Source: Paracoccaceae bacterium
GTDB taxonomy: Bacteria; Pseudomonadota; Alphaproteobacteria; Rhodobacterales; Rhodobacteraceae
DNA length: 64,000 nt
NCBI GenBank assembly: GCA_003605175.1
Contig: QWDA01000001.1
Location: 1-64,000 of the forward strand
Direction of reading: 5' to 3'
Part shown: positions 26,305-34,103 of the stretch, one piece after another
Position numbering within the stretch: position 1 is the stretch's first letter
How the letters are laid out: each line of letters begins with the position of its first letter
Made by a program: the position numbers and the translations under genes
Notes under the pieces: generated by a model
What the model was told of the DNA's origin: nothing
Databases searched by the model: none
The model's input: the letters and a program-made list of their open reading frames with translations, nothing else

Positions 26305-27294
26305 TCACTTTATACTGTTGTATTTTCTTATTTCTTTAAGTTCATGGAGCGTTGCGCTAGCGAAGTTGTGTTTGCTTTCAAATTCCCTATCGAACAATCC
26401 AAGCGATTTTGTGATGTAATCCGTGCTGTGACGGAACATTCCCGGTGCTCTGGTCGCGAATTCTTCAAGCAAGGGTACACCGCGTGTCACAACAGCATCC
26501 AAGTCCGCAATTGTTTGGTACCTGCTCATGTCAAGATCCGCTATCAGCCGATCTTGCCAATGCTCCGAAACTGGCAGTTTAGGGAATTTTTGAAGTGAAT
26601 ATTCTTTCAGTGTGTGGTGGTCGATTTCTTGGCTTAGTATTTCATCACCTGCTTCGACTTTGCGCCGAAGGTTCTCCATGTACTCTTCCTGGCCAACCTT
26701 GACTGTATCGAACACGGATTGAGCAATTTCCATTAAGGACGAAACATTATTGAGGTTCCTCCTCAGTTGCCTCGGGATTGATGCGTCACTTTTGTAAACA
26801 AGCTTATGACTGATCTTTGACCAAGCATCTTGAAGTACTGTTCTGACCTGAATTTCACAAAATAAGTCTTTGATGTCATTATATCTTGGGCCAAGATACT
26901 TATCACCCAATCGGACGATGATGTGATACCCTTGATAACCCATCAAATCGTCTCCAAGTCCCTCGGACTTGTCATCAACTTCGATAACCTGGAATGAATC
27001 AACAATGATGTCCTTGACCCTTTCAAGATCAGACTCAAATAGGCAGACCACACGACTTGCAGCAAGGTCGTGCATCTGCGTCTCAGGATCAGAATAAGAT
27101 TTACGTTGAATTTTTTCTCTAAAGCTGGCGATAGATTTCGCCCTACCTAAAATTTCCGAGGTTTCAATTTTTTGCTTAAGTACATACTCGGTGAGAGCGT
27201 AAACGACCTCACCGACAAGCCTCTCGTACCTCGGTCGCATTTCGGAATATTTGGCGATTGCCTTTTCTATACTGTTATCTGAACCGTCTTCCAA
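26305..27294 (-). CDS. RelA/SpoT-domain nucleotide pyrophosphokinase-like protein (no HD domain)
   Basis: 329 residues from a TTG at 27,294, chosen because AAAGGAGAG lies 7 bases upstream; an ATG at 27,390 adds 32 residues without a good site. The synthetase domain is complete: DLAASRVVC (Asp76), GYQGYHIIV (119-127), CEIQVRTVLQDAWSKISHKL (Glu147, His163). These match the catalytic G-loop, ExQxRT and H-x-x-x-Y blocks of small alarmone synthetases. No HD hydrolase, TGS or ACT domain is present. A 150-residue helical C-terminus follows. Low GC and position between conserved backbone genes mark it as cargo. It probably transfers pyrophosphate to a nucleotide or to tRNA, as toxSAS enzymes do. Confidence 0.8.
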   Translation of the reverse strand: MEDGSDNSIEKAIAKYSEMRPRYERLVGEVVYALTEYVLKQKIETSEILGRAKSIASFREKIQRKSYSDPETQMHDLAASRVVCLFESDLERVKDIIVDSFQVIEVDDKSEGLGDDLMGYQGYHIIVRLGDKYLGPRYNDIKDLFCEIQVRTVLQDAWSKISHKLVYKSDASIPRQLRRNLNNVSSLMEIAQSVFDTVKVGQEEYMENLRRKVEAGDEILSQEIDHHTLKEYSLQKFPKLPVSEHWQDRLIADLDMSRYQTIADLDAVVTRGVPLLEEFATRAPGMFRHSTDYITKSLGLFDREFESKHNFASATLHELKEIRKYNSIK

Positions 27295-27461
27295 AAAAGT
27301 CTCTCCTTTGAACAACCTACAGCTCAATATGTGACACCGGCCAGATAGGCACGTCAGCTTGCAGCCTACGCTATCGAAATGAGCAAACATGGCAATAGCG
27401 ATTGGCCCGGTTGCACGATTGTTGGTTGTGGCGGTGAATACTGTCACCGCCACAAGGACAG
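27295..27461. other. AT-rich spacer between DUF932 and the RelA/SpoT-domain gene
   Basis: 167 bases with a sharp change in composition at about 27,440. It probably contains the promoter for the RelA/SpoT pair. On the minus strand the purine-rich AAAGGAGAG at 27,309-27,301 is the ribosome binding site for the TTG start. Confidence 0.5.
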
Positions 27462-28655
27462 CTACACGACCTTCTCCAGCAACGCCTTCGCCTTCCCCTC
27501 CATCACCAGCCGCGCATCTTGCTGCGGCTTTGACCGGGCCACCGCGGTGATCCCCTGCACGAAGTCGAAGACGCTCTCGGGCGGGCGGCCTTCCTCGGCC
27601 AGAACCGTCTCGACGATCCGCCCCGTCTCCGCCTTCGAGAACCCGCGCTTGCGCAGGAAGTCCTGACGGTCCTCGTCCGACCGCGCGACAATCTTGTCCC
27701 GCGCCGCGCGGATGCCGTCGATGAAGGGCGCGGGCGAGGACTGGGCGAAGCGCGCGAGCGCCGGGGCGGCCTCGTGGGCGAAGCGGGAGGCGGCGTATTT
27801 CGAGTGCCGGATGGTGATCTCCTGGAAGTCTTCGACGCCCCACAAGTTGCGGTTCTGGCAGACCGCGCGCAGATAGAAGCTCGCGATCCCGAGCGTCCTG
27901 GCGCCGACCTCCGAGTTCCACGTGTAGAACCCACGGAAGTAGAGGTCTGGCGAGCCATCGGGCAGAAGTCCGGCCTCTATGGGATTGAGATCATCGACGA
28001 GAAACAGGAACACGTCGCGGTCCGAGGCGTAGAGCGTCGTCGTCTCCTTCGTCACGTCCACGCGGGGTTCATAGATGCCGGTCGACCAGTCCAGCACGCC
28101 CGGCACCTTCCAGCGCGTGTCGCCGGTACCGTTGCCCGCGATCCGCTGCACGGCGGAGACCAGTTCATGGTCGAAGATGCGGCCATAGTCGGGGCCGGTT
28201 ACGGCCCGCAGTTCGGTGCGGCCATCCGCGACTTCCATGGTCTTGATCTGCTCGGCCCGGTGGTTGGTCAGCCCGTACTGAAGGTTGATCCCGGCGAGCG
28301 GCGCGGGTAGTTGCCGCAGATAGGCTGCGGGCGCGCCGACCAGGCTCGCGAGCTGGCCGAAGCTCCAATGCGTCGGCGCGATGGGTTCATCCGTGCCCGG
28401 CAGGACAAGGCCGAGTTTCTCCGGATCGTCGCGATGCGCCTCGACCCGGATCGCCGCACTCTCCACAATGCGCGTCCGGCTCCGCTCCGCCCGGCCCTTG
28501 ACCGAGGCGAAAAGGTCGTCGAGCGACAGATACCGCTCGTCATCCGGCCGCGAAAACCACTCGGACGACACGCGGTCAACGTTCGTGCCGCGCGACACAT
28601 CCACCTTGTAGCCGCGGCTCATGTCACGCCCGGCATCGATGAGTTCGCTATTCAT
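27462..28655 (-). CDS. DUF932-domain protein of mobile elements
   Basis: 397 residues. It has the DUF932 pattern: WFSRPDDERYLSLDDLFASV near the N-terminus, a central LRAVTGPDYGRIFDHELVSA, and FRGFYTWNSEVGARTLGIAS followed by AVCQNRNLWGV. Phage LF3/LF4-like and plasmid members are common in alphaproteobacterial ICEs next to ParB-like genes; biochemical role unknown. It is the first backbone gene after the integrase and carries a leader nearly identical to that of the ParB-like gene. Confidence 0.85.
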   Translation of the reverse strand: MNSELIDAGRDMSRGYKVDVSRGTNVDRVSSEWFSRPDDERYLSLDDLFASVKGRAERSRTRIVESAAIRVEAHRDDPEKLGLVLPGTDEPIAPTHWSFGQLASLVGAPAAYLRQLPAPLAGINLQYGLTNHRAEQIKTMEVADGRTELRAVTGPDYGRIFDHELVSAVQRIAGNGTGDTRWKVPGVLDWSTGIYEPRVDVTKETTTLYASDRDVFLFLVDDLNPIEAGLLPDGSPDLYFRGFYTWNSEVGARTLGIASFYLRAVCQNRNLWGVEDFQEITIRHSKYAASRFAHEAAPALARFAQSSPAPFIDGIRAARDKIVARSDEDRQDFLRKRGFSKAETGRIVETVLAEEGRPPESVFDFVQGITAVARSKPQQDARLVMEGKAKALLEKVV

Positions 28656-28715
28656 TGGGAAACCTCCGCGACGGGCGGCCGGGAGCCTCTCTCTCGACCT
28701 CCAAACCCGTCACGG
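28656..28715 (-). promoter_or_regulatory. conserved structured leader of the DUF932 gene
   Basis: Shares about 55 of 60 bases with 25,680-25,740. The outer GACGGG/CCCGTC stem is kept; the inner stem has one A-C mismatch. It ends in GCGGAGG directly before the ATG at 28,655. Confidence 0.65.
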
Positions 28716-28744
28716 GCCGGGACGTTGTCCCTCTGACTCTCGGA

Positions 28745-29833
28745 TCACTCGGCCGCGAGGTTCCCGTAGGGGAATGACGCGCGCGAGGCGGCCAGCCGAT
28801 GCAGGGCTTCGGGCCTGATATGCGTGTAGCGGCGCAGCATCTTCCAGTCCTTGTGACCGGTGACGAGGGCGACCTGTTCTATGGCGAAGCCTGCCTCGAA
28901 GAGGCGGCTTGTGCCTTCGTGGCGCAAGTCATGGAAATGAAGGTCTTTGATACTGACCTCCACGCAGGCGCGCCGAAAGGCTGTCCCGACCGACTTCGAG
29001 TTATAGGGAAAGATCCGCCCGTTGGTGTGACCCAGATGCCTGGCCTGTTCCGTGGCCAGCGCCCATGCGTCAAACCCGGTGGCGGCGAAAAGGGGGATAC
29101 GCTGGTCGTTGCCGGACTTGTTGCGAGGGTCCTTGCGGTCGCGGATCAGGAGCATTCGGCGGTCGACATCGAGATCGCTCCATTCGACCCGGCAGATCTC
29201 GTCGAGCCGCATGGCCGTGGCCACCGCGAACTTCACGATCCGCGTCATCGGAGTCGTGAGGCGTTCGTTGTCATCGAAGCAGCGGAACAGGCGGTTCAAC
29301 TCGTCCGTACTAGGACGCCGATCCCTCTCCGTGCCCTTGCCGATCAGACCCAGCCGCTTCAGCGCGACACGCGCCAGATCGACGGGCTCCGGGGAGATAT
29401 CGAGGCCATGCACGGCCGCAGCATGGGTGATGATCATCTTGATCACGCCAATATCGATCCCGAGAGTGACCGGACCCGCACCTTGCTCTGCGCGCATCTT
29501 GCCGTAGTCGATCAGCTTCTGCCGGTCGAGGTGTCCGATCTTCTCCTTCCCGAGATCGCGCTTGAGCGTCGTGAGCGTTGCCGCCTTGCTTCGCCGGGGC
29601 GGTTTCCCTACCTCGCACATATCGGCTATATGAAGGTCGATGAGGTCGCCGAAGGTCTGGAGGCGGGAGACGGACGACTTGTTCGGCGCCAGCCCCTGAT
29701 CGACCCGGGTCTCCGCCTGGCGGGCCCAGCGATGGGCGTCGTCGCGGCGAAGGAACGTCTCGCTCGCGTAGCGGCCCTTTCGTCTGATCTGGACCCGGTA
29801 GGCACCGGAAGGAAGCTTGGTGATAGTGGCCAT
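28745..29833 (-). CDS. int: tyrosine recombinase (integrase) of the dusA-inserted element
   Basis: 362 residues from MATITKLPSGAYRVQIRRKG. The N-terminal arm-binding AP2-like domain (about 1-60) is followed by a core-binding SAM-like domain (70-165) and the catalytic domain. Catalytic residues: Arg in ATAMRLDEICRVEW, HDLRHEGTSRLF (H-x-x-R), GHKDWKM and the nucleophile in LRRYTHI. All are present, so it should be active. It is transcribed away from dusA, whose start is 113 bp away, the usual arrangement for dusA-associated integrases. Confidence 0.93.
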   Translation of the reverse strand: MATITKLPSGAYRVQIRRKGRYASETFLRRDDAHRWARQAETRVDQGLAPNKSSVSRLQTFGDLIDLHIADMCEVGKPPRRSKAATLTTLKRDLGKEKIGHLDRQKLIDYGKMRAEQGAGPVTLGIDIGVIKMIITHAAAVHGLDISPEPVDLARVALKRLGLIGKGTERDRRPSTDELNRLFRCFDDNERLTTPMTRIVKFAVATAMRLDEICRVEWSDLDVDRRMLLIRDRKDPRNKSGNDQRIPLFAATGFDAWALATEQARHLGHTNGRIFPYNSKSVGTAFRRACVEVSIKDLHFHDLRHEGTSRLFEAGFAIEQVALVTGHKDWKMLRRYTHIRPEALHRLAASRASFPYGNLAAE

Positions 29834-29939
29834 TTTCGTGTGCGCTGTATGTGCAATGAGTCGTCGTAGAGGGGCAAATTCGGGGATATCGCGGCGTATT
29901 CCAGCGTAGCAGCCGTCGCCGCCAACAATTTGAAGATAC

Positions 29940-29995
29940 ACAAAAAATGCAAATAAATCAACATGCTAGATTGTCCACGGCCCCTATGATGGACT
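29940..29995 (+). promoter_or_regulatory. element-chromosome junction (putative att site) at the dusA start
   Basis: The sequence switches from AT-rich element DNA (ACAAAAAATGCAAATAAATC) to GC-rich chromosomal dusA near 29,965-29,985. dusA elements use an attachment core within the conserved codons for APMMDWTDRH, here CCCCTATGATGGACTGGACC (29,980-29,999). A second copy of this core was not found elsewhere in the window. Confidence 0.55.
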
Positions 29996-30939
29996 GGACC
30001 GACCGCCACTGCCGGTACCTGCACCGGCTGATGTCGCGGCGGGCGCTGCTCTATACCGAAATGGTCACCGCGCCGGCGCTGGTGCGGGGCGGGGCGCGGC
30101 ATCTGATCGCCTTCGATCCGGCGGAGCATCCGGTGGCGCTGCAACTCGGGGGGGCGGATCCGGGCGAGCTGGCCGAGGCGGCGGCGATGGCGGCGGAGGA
30201 GGGGTTCGACGAGATCAACCTCAATGTGGGATGCCCGTCCGACCGGGTGCAGTCGGGCTGCTTCGGCGCGGTCCTGATGGAGCGGCCGGGCCTCGTGGCC
30301 GACTGCGTACGGGCGATGATCGCCGCGCAGCCGGTGGAGGTGACGGTGAAGTGCCGGATCGGCGTCGACGACCAGGAGCCGCGTGAGGTGCTGCCCGATT
30401 TCCTCGCCCGGATCCGCGATGCCGGGGTCGGCCGGGTCGCGATCCATGCGCGGCAGGCCTGGCTCGAGGGCCTCTCGCCGAAGGAGAACCGCGACATCCC
30501 GCCGCTCGACTACGGGATCGTCCACGACATGAAGGCCGCGTTCCCGGATCTGCATGTCTCGGTCAATGGCGGCATCGGCAGCCTCGACGCGGCCGAGGCG
30601 TTCCTCGCCGCCGGGCTCGATGGGGTGATGATCGGCCGCGCCGCCTATCACACGCCGGCGGAGATCCTGCTCGAGGCCGATGCGCGGATCTTCGGCGAGA
30701 CTGGCCCGGCGCAAACCCGCGAAGACGTGGTGCGGGCGATGCTGCCCTATATCGCGCGCCATCTCGACGAGGGCGGCAAGCTCCATGCGGTGACCCGCCA
30801 CATGCTGGGGATCTTCACCGGCATGAAGGGCGCGCGGGCCTGGCGCCGGATCCTGAGCGAGAAGGCGCATCGCGACGGGGCGGGGGTGGAGGTGGTGCTG
30901 GAAGCCCTCGACCGGGTCGCGCTCGCCCGGGCGGCATGA
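29947..30939 (+). CDS. dusA: tRNA-dihydrouridine(20/20a) synthase DusA
   Basis: 330 residues. FMN-dependent TIM-barrel enzyme reducing uridine in the tRNA D-loop. Motifs: TAPMMDWTDRHCRYLHRLMS, NLNVGCPSDRVQSGCFGA with the catalytic Cys, and IHARQAWLEGLSPKENRDIP. The first about nine codons (MQINQHARL) and the region before them are AT-rich and come from the inserted element, which has rebuilt the start of the gene; no strong ribosome binding site is visible. The stop overlaps the next gene (ATGA). Confidence 0.95.
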   Translation: MQINQHARLSTAPMMDWTDRHCRYLHRLMSRRALLYTEMVTAPALVRGGARHLIAFDPAEHPVALQLGGADPGELAEAAAMAAEEGFDEINLNVGCPSDRVQSGCFGAVLMERPGLVADCVRAMIAAQPVEVTVKCRIGVDDQEPREVLPDFLARIRDAGVGRVAIHARQAWLEGLSPKENRDIPPLDYGIVHDMKAAFPDLHVSVNGGIGSLDAAEAFLAAGLDGVMIGRAAYHTPAEILLEADARIFGETGPAQTREDVVRAMLPYIARHLDEGGKLHAVTRHMLGIFTGMKGARAWRRILSEKAHRDGAGVEVVLEALDRVALARAA

Positions 30940-31709
30940 TCGGGCTCGAGGGTGCGGGCTGGGTACGGTTTCCGGCCGACCGGGAGAGCCTCGCCTGGGC
31001 CGGGGCGGCGCGCCTGGCGGCAGAAAGGGCCATCGCCGATCCGGCGAACGCGCATTGGCTGCAATGCGAGGGGACCTGGTTCGTCGGCGTGAACATCCTC
31101 GACACGATGCCCGCCGGGAATATCGGCGACGTGCCGCTCGCCGGGCCGGCGCTTGCGGCGCTCCGCGCGGCGGGGCTCTGGCCCGCGGCCTGGGACCGGG
31201 CGCAGGTCTCGGTGATCCATCCGGGCTATCCGCGCCCTCGGGCCGGCGAAAGCGCGGCCGGGTTCCGCTACCGGCGCGAGCGGGACGCGGCGCATGTGGA
31301 CGGGCTCATGGCCATGGGGTCCGGGCGGCGCCGGATGATGCGGGAGTTCCACGGATTCATCCTCGGCCTGCCGCTTTCGGAGGCCGATCCCGGCGCGGCG
31401 CCGCTCGTGGTCTGGGAAGGCAGCCAGCGGATCATGGCGCGGGCGTTCCGGGCGGCGCTGGCCGGGCGAAAGCCGGAAGACTGGCCGGAGATCGACCTCA
31501 CGGAGATCTATCAGGACGCACGCCGCGAGGCCTTCGCCAGCTGCCCGCGTGTCCCGATCCATGCCCGCCCCGGCGAGGCCTATCTCCTGCACCGCTTCGC
31601 GCTTCACGGCGTGGCGCCTTGGGCCGAGGGAGCAGGGGCCGAGCAGGCGGGGCGGATGATCGCCTATTTCCGGCCGGAGATCGCCCCGGAGGACTGGCTG
31701 GACGGGTAG
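30936..31709 (+). CDS. Fe(II)/2-oxoglutarate-dependent oxygenase-like protein
   Basis: 257 residues, start overlapping the dusA stop by 4 bases. RRERDAAHVDGLMAMG carries an H-x-D pair and YLLHRFALHGVAPW the distal His, with GFILGLPLSEADPGAAPLVV between them. This order matches the jelly-roll metal triad and the flanking Arg (AGRMIAYFRPE may bind 2-oxoglutarate) of PhyH-like oxygenases. Substrate unknown. Co-translation with a tRNA-modifying enzyme could point to an RNA or nucleotide substrate, but this is speculative. Confidence 0.65.
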   Translation: MIGLEGAGWVRFPADRESLAWAGAARLAAERAIADPANAHWLQCEGTWFVGVNILDTMPAGNIGDVPLAGPALAALRAAGLWPAAWDRAQVSVIHPGYPRPRAGESAAGFRYRRERDAAHVDGLMAMGSGRRRMMREFHGFILGLPLSEADPGAAPLVVWEGSQRIMARAFRAALAGRKPEDWPEIDLTEIYQDARREAFASCPRVPIHARPGEAYLLHRFALHGVAPWAEGAGAEQAGRMIAYFRPEIAPEDWLDG

Positions 31710-31739
31710 GCCGACGCATCGCCCCCGCATCTGGCCGAA

Positions 31740-31790
31740 AATACCCTGGGGGAGGCGCCCGGCGGGCGCCGGGGGCAAAGCCCCCAACTG
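31740..31790. terminator. paired hairpins between convergent genes
   Basis: GGCGCCC/GGGCGCC (31,754-31,770) is followed at once by GGGGGC-AAA-GCCCCC (31,771-31,785). The second hairpin sits 8 bp from the ggpS stop. The pair probably stops transcription from both sides; T-tracts are poor, as usual in high-GC genomes. Confidence 0.65.
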
Positions 31791-31792
31791 CC

Positions 31793-33316
31793 TCAGGCCG
31801 CCGAATGCACCGGCGCCGGCATTTCCATCGCGCCGCCAGTCCGGGGCGTTTCCGCCATGTCGGCGCCCACCGCGCGGCCCCAGGCATGGACGTCGTAGCG
31901 CGCGATCGCCTGGCGCAGCATCTCCATCCGGCCGCGCCGCTCCTCGGCCGGCATCGCCAGCGCCAGCCGGATCGCCTCGTCCATCGAGCGGTAGGAGAAC
32001 GGGTTGGCGATCACCGCGGCACCCAGCTCCACCGCCGCGCCGGCGAATTCCGAGAGCACCAGCACGCCGTCGCCATCGACCCGCGCGGCGGCGAATTCCT
32101 TGGCGACGAGGTTCATCCCGTCCGCCACCGGCGTGATCCAGGCCACGTCGGCCGCGCCGTAATAGGCGACGAGGTCGGCGAAGGGGATCGCCCGCGAGAT
32201 CAGCGCGATCGGCTGCCAGTCGAGCGTGCCGAAGCGGCCGTTGATCCGGCCCGAGATCTGCTCGATCTCGCCCTGGATCGCCTCATAGGCCGCCATGCCG
32301 CGATTGGCGCTGACCGAGACGAACATCAGCCGCACCTTGCCGAGCAGATCCGGGTTCTTCTCCAGCAGCCGCTCGTAGCTTTCGAGCTGCTCGACGCCGC
32401 CCTTGGTGTAGTCGGTGCGCCCGACCGAGAGGATCAGCTTCTGCCCGCCCAGGTCGCGGCGGATCTCGGCAACCTTGGCACGGTTTTCCGGGTCGCGGGC
32501 GCGCGCCTCGATGAAGGCGACGTCGACACCAACCGGGGCGACGCTGATCGCGACCTCGCGGCCGTTATGGGTGAGCAGCGTCGGCACGATGCGTTCGTTG
32601 AGTGCGGTGCCCTCGTTCAGCATCTCCGCGCCCACCCGTGCGCGCTTCTCGACCGTGACGTCGAGCAGGCTGCGCGCGACCGAGACGAAATTCGCCGCAT
32701 AGCGCGGGATGTGAAAGCCCACCACGTCGGCGGCAAGCAGGCTCTCGGCGATCTCCTTGCGCCAGGGCAGCATGTTGAACACGTCGGCCGAAGGGAAGGG
32801 GGTGTGGTGGAAGAAGGCGATCCGCACATCGGGCCGAAGCTGGCGCAGATAGCCGGGCACCAGCCAGAGATTGTAGTCATGCACCCACACCAGCGCGCCC
32901 TCGGCCGCCTCCGCCGCCGCGGCCTCGGCGAAGCGCCAGTTCACCTCGCGGAAATTCGGCCAGTCCACCGGGTCGTAGTTGTAGCGCTCCCGGAACGAAT
33001 GGAGGATCGGCCAGAACGCCTCCTTCGACGTGACGTGGTAGAATTCGTGGACCTGCTCCTTCGACAGCGGCAAGCGCGAGACCGAGTAGCGTCCATAGGC
33101 ATCGTCGATCTCGATGACCGTCTCGAAGCCGGGGTTGGAGGTGTCCTCGGCAAGCTTCCACGCTACCCAGGCGCCGTGCTCGACCTTGCCGAAGAAACTC
33201 TTCAGTGTCGGCACGATGCCGTTCGGGCTCTTGTTCTCGCGCAGCACGGTCTTGCCGTCCTCCACGACCTCCTCATAGGGCTGGCGGTGGTACACGATGA
33301 CCAGGTCTGAAGACAT
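31793..33316 (-). CDS. ggpS: glucosylglycerol-phosphate synthase (GT20 family)
   Basis: 507 residues with a GAGGAGG site. It has a GT20 (OtsA-like) fold: [92 protein letters not shown]. The opening [20 protein letters not shown] and the [16 protein letters not shown] stretch match cyanobacterial GgpS much better than OtsA. It joins glucose from ADP-glucose to glycerol 3-phosphate. The neighbouring phosphatase and glycerol-3-phosphate dehydrogenase genes support this over trehalose synthesis. Confidence 0.88.
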   Translation of the reverse strand: MSSDLVIVYHRQPYEEVVEDGKTVLRENKSPNGIVPTLKSFFGKVEHGAWVAWKLAEDTSNPGFETVIEIDDAYGRYSVSRLPLSKEQVHEFYHVTSKEAFWPILHSFRERYNYDPVDWPNFREVNWRFAEAAAAEAAEGALVWVHDYNLWLVPGYLRQLRPDVRIAFFHHTPFPSADVFNMLPWRKEIAESLLAADVVGFHIPRYAANFVSVARSLLDVTVEKRARVGAEMLNEGTALNERIVPTLLTHNGREVAISVAPVGVDVAFIEARARDPENRAKVAEIRRDLGGQKLILSVGRTDYTKGGVEQLESYERLLEKNPDLLGKVRLMFVSVSANRGMAAYEAIQGEIEQISGRINGRFGTLDWQPIALISRAIPFADLVAYYGAADVAWITPVADGMNLVAKEFAAARVDGDGVLVLSEFAGAAVELGAAVIANPFSYRSMDEAIRLALAMPAEERRGRMEMLRQAIARYDVHAWGRAVGADMAETPRTGGAMEMPAPVHSAA

Positions 33317-33326
33317 CAGATCCTCC

Positions 33327-34103
33327 TCAGTTCCGCGACAGCAGGTTGAAGGCGATGATCGCCTCGGCGATACCGGCCACGCCCTCCTGGCGGGCCAGGT
33401 GCACATGGTCGAGCCCGCTCAGGCGCTCGACCAGCGCGGGTTCCGATCCGCCCACGGCCACGGCGTTGAGGCCCATCGACAGCATCGAGTAGTCGTTCAT
33501 CGTGTCGCCCGCGACAAGGCAGCGGCGGTTGTCGATGCCGAGATGCGTCAGCAGGCGCAGCAGCGAGGGCCCTTTCGAGACGCCCTTGGGCAGCACGTCG
33601 AAATAGCGGTTGTCGGAGATCAGCGTGTCGAGGCCGAGCGCGGCGACGGTGTCTTTCGCGGATTCCTCGAAGCGGGCCGGATCCATCTCGTAGCTGACCC
33701 GGTAGCGGAACGCGGTCCCCTGGAGCCGCAGCCCGGGCGCGCGGTGCAGCGACGCCTCGACCTTGGAGGAGGAATCGCCCCAGGCCTCGGCGATCGCGGC
33801 CTCGAGTTCGGCGATGGGCGCGAGCAGGTGGTCGCTGCCCACCTCGGCGATGGTGGTGCCCACGTCGCCCACCACGTAATCGGGTCGCGGCACGCCCTTG
33901 CGCCTGGTCAGGTGGGTGATGTGGCCCGGGTCGCGCCCGGTCACGAAGATCAGGCCGACGCGGGCGCGGTTCGCCTCGATCCAGTTGTAGAAGGTTTTCC
34001 GGTCGGCATCGGAGCCGCCGAGGAAGGTGCCGTCGAGATCGGTCGCGAGAACCAGGTCCTTTTCGGCGATGGAGGGAATGCTCAGGGTTTCGTGACGGGT
34101 CAT
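33327..34103 (-). CDS. ggpP: HAD-superfamily glucosylglycerol-phosphate phosphatase
   Basis: 258 residues. HAD motifs: LVLATDLDGTFLGGSDAD (motif I DxDGT), IFVTGRDPGH (motif II), Lys in LPKGVSKGPSLLRLL (motif III) and CLVAGDTMNDYSML (motif IV). The type IIB cap fits the sucrose-phosphate phosphatase-like class. Its start overlaps the gpsA stop (ATGA) and it precedes ggpS by 10 bp. It most likely removes phosphate from glucosylglycerol phosphate to give the compatible solute. Confidence 0.82.
   Translation of the reverse strand: MTRHETLSIPSIAEKDLVLATDLDGTFLGGSDADRKTFYNWIEANRARVGLIFVTGRDPGHITHLTRRKGVPRPDYVVGDVGTTIAEVGSDHLLAPIAELEAAIAEAWGDSSSKVEASLHRAPGLRLQGTAFRYRVSYEMDPARFEESAKDTVAALGLDTLISDNRYFDVLPKGVSKGPSLLRLLTHLGIDNRRCLVAGDTMNDYSMLSMGLNAVAVGGSEPALVERLSGLDHVHLARQEGVAGIAEAIIAFNLLSRN

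Larger units (their letters stand above)
21314..29985 (-). mobile_element. right part of an integrative element inserted in the 5' end of dusA
   Basis: All backbone genes are on one strand: integrase, DUF932, (RelA/SpoT + membrane protein cargo), ParB-like, Toprim, DUF2493. This set is typical of alphaproteobacterial ICEs and plasmids. The integrase gene lies next to dusA, a known integration hotspot. Conjugation genes and the far attachment site are not seen; the left side is interrupted by IS3 and probably deleted. The island as a whole may extend to the IS scar at 12.4 kb, but that link is not proven. Confidence 0.75.

Noticed and set aside
31793-33316. Trehalose-6-phosphate synthase (otsA)
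   Set aside because: Fold is the same, but the N-terminal sequence and the gpsA and HAD phosphatase neighbours fit glucosylglycerol-phosphate synthase better. It remains the main alternative.
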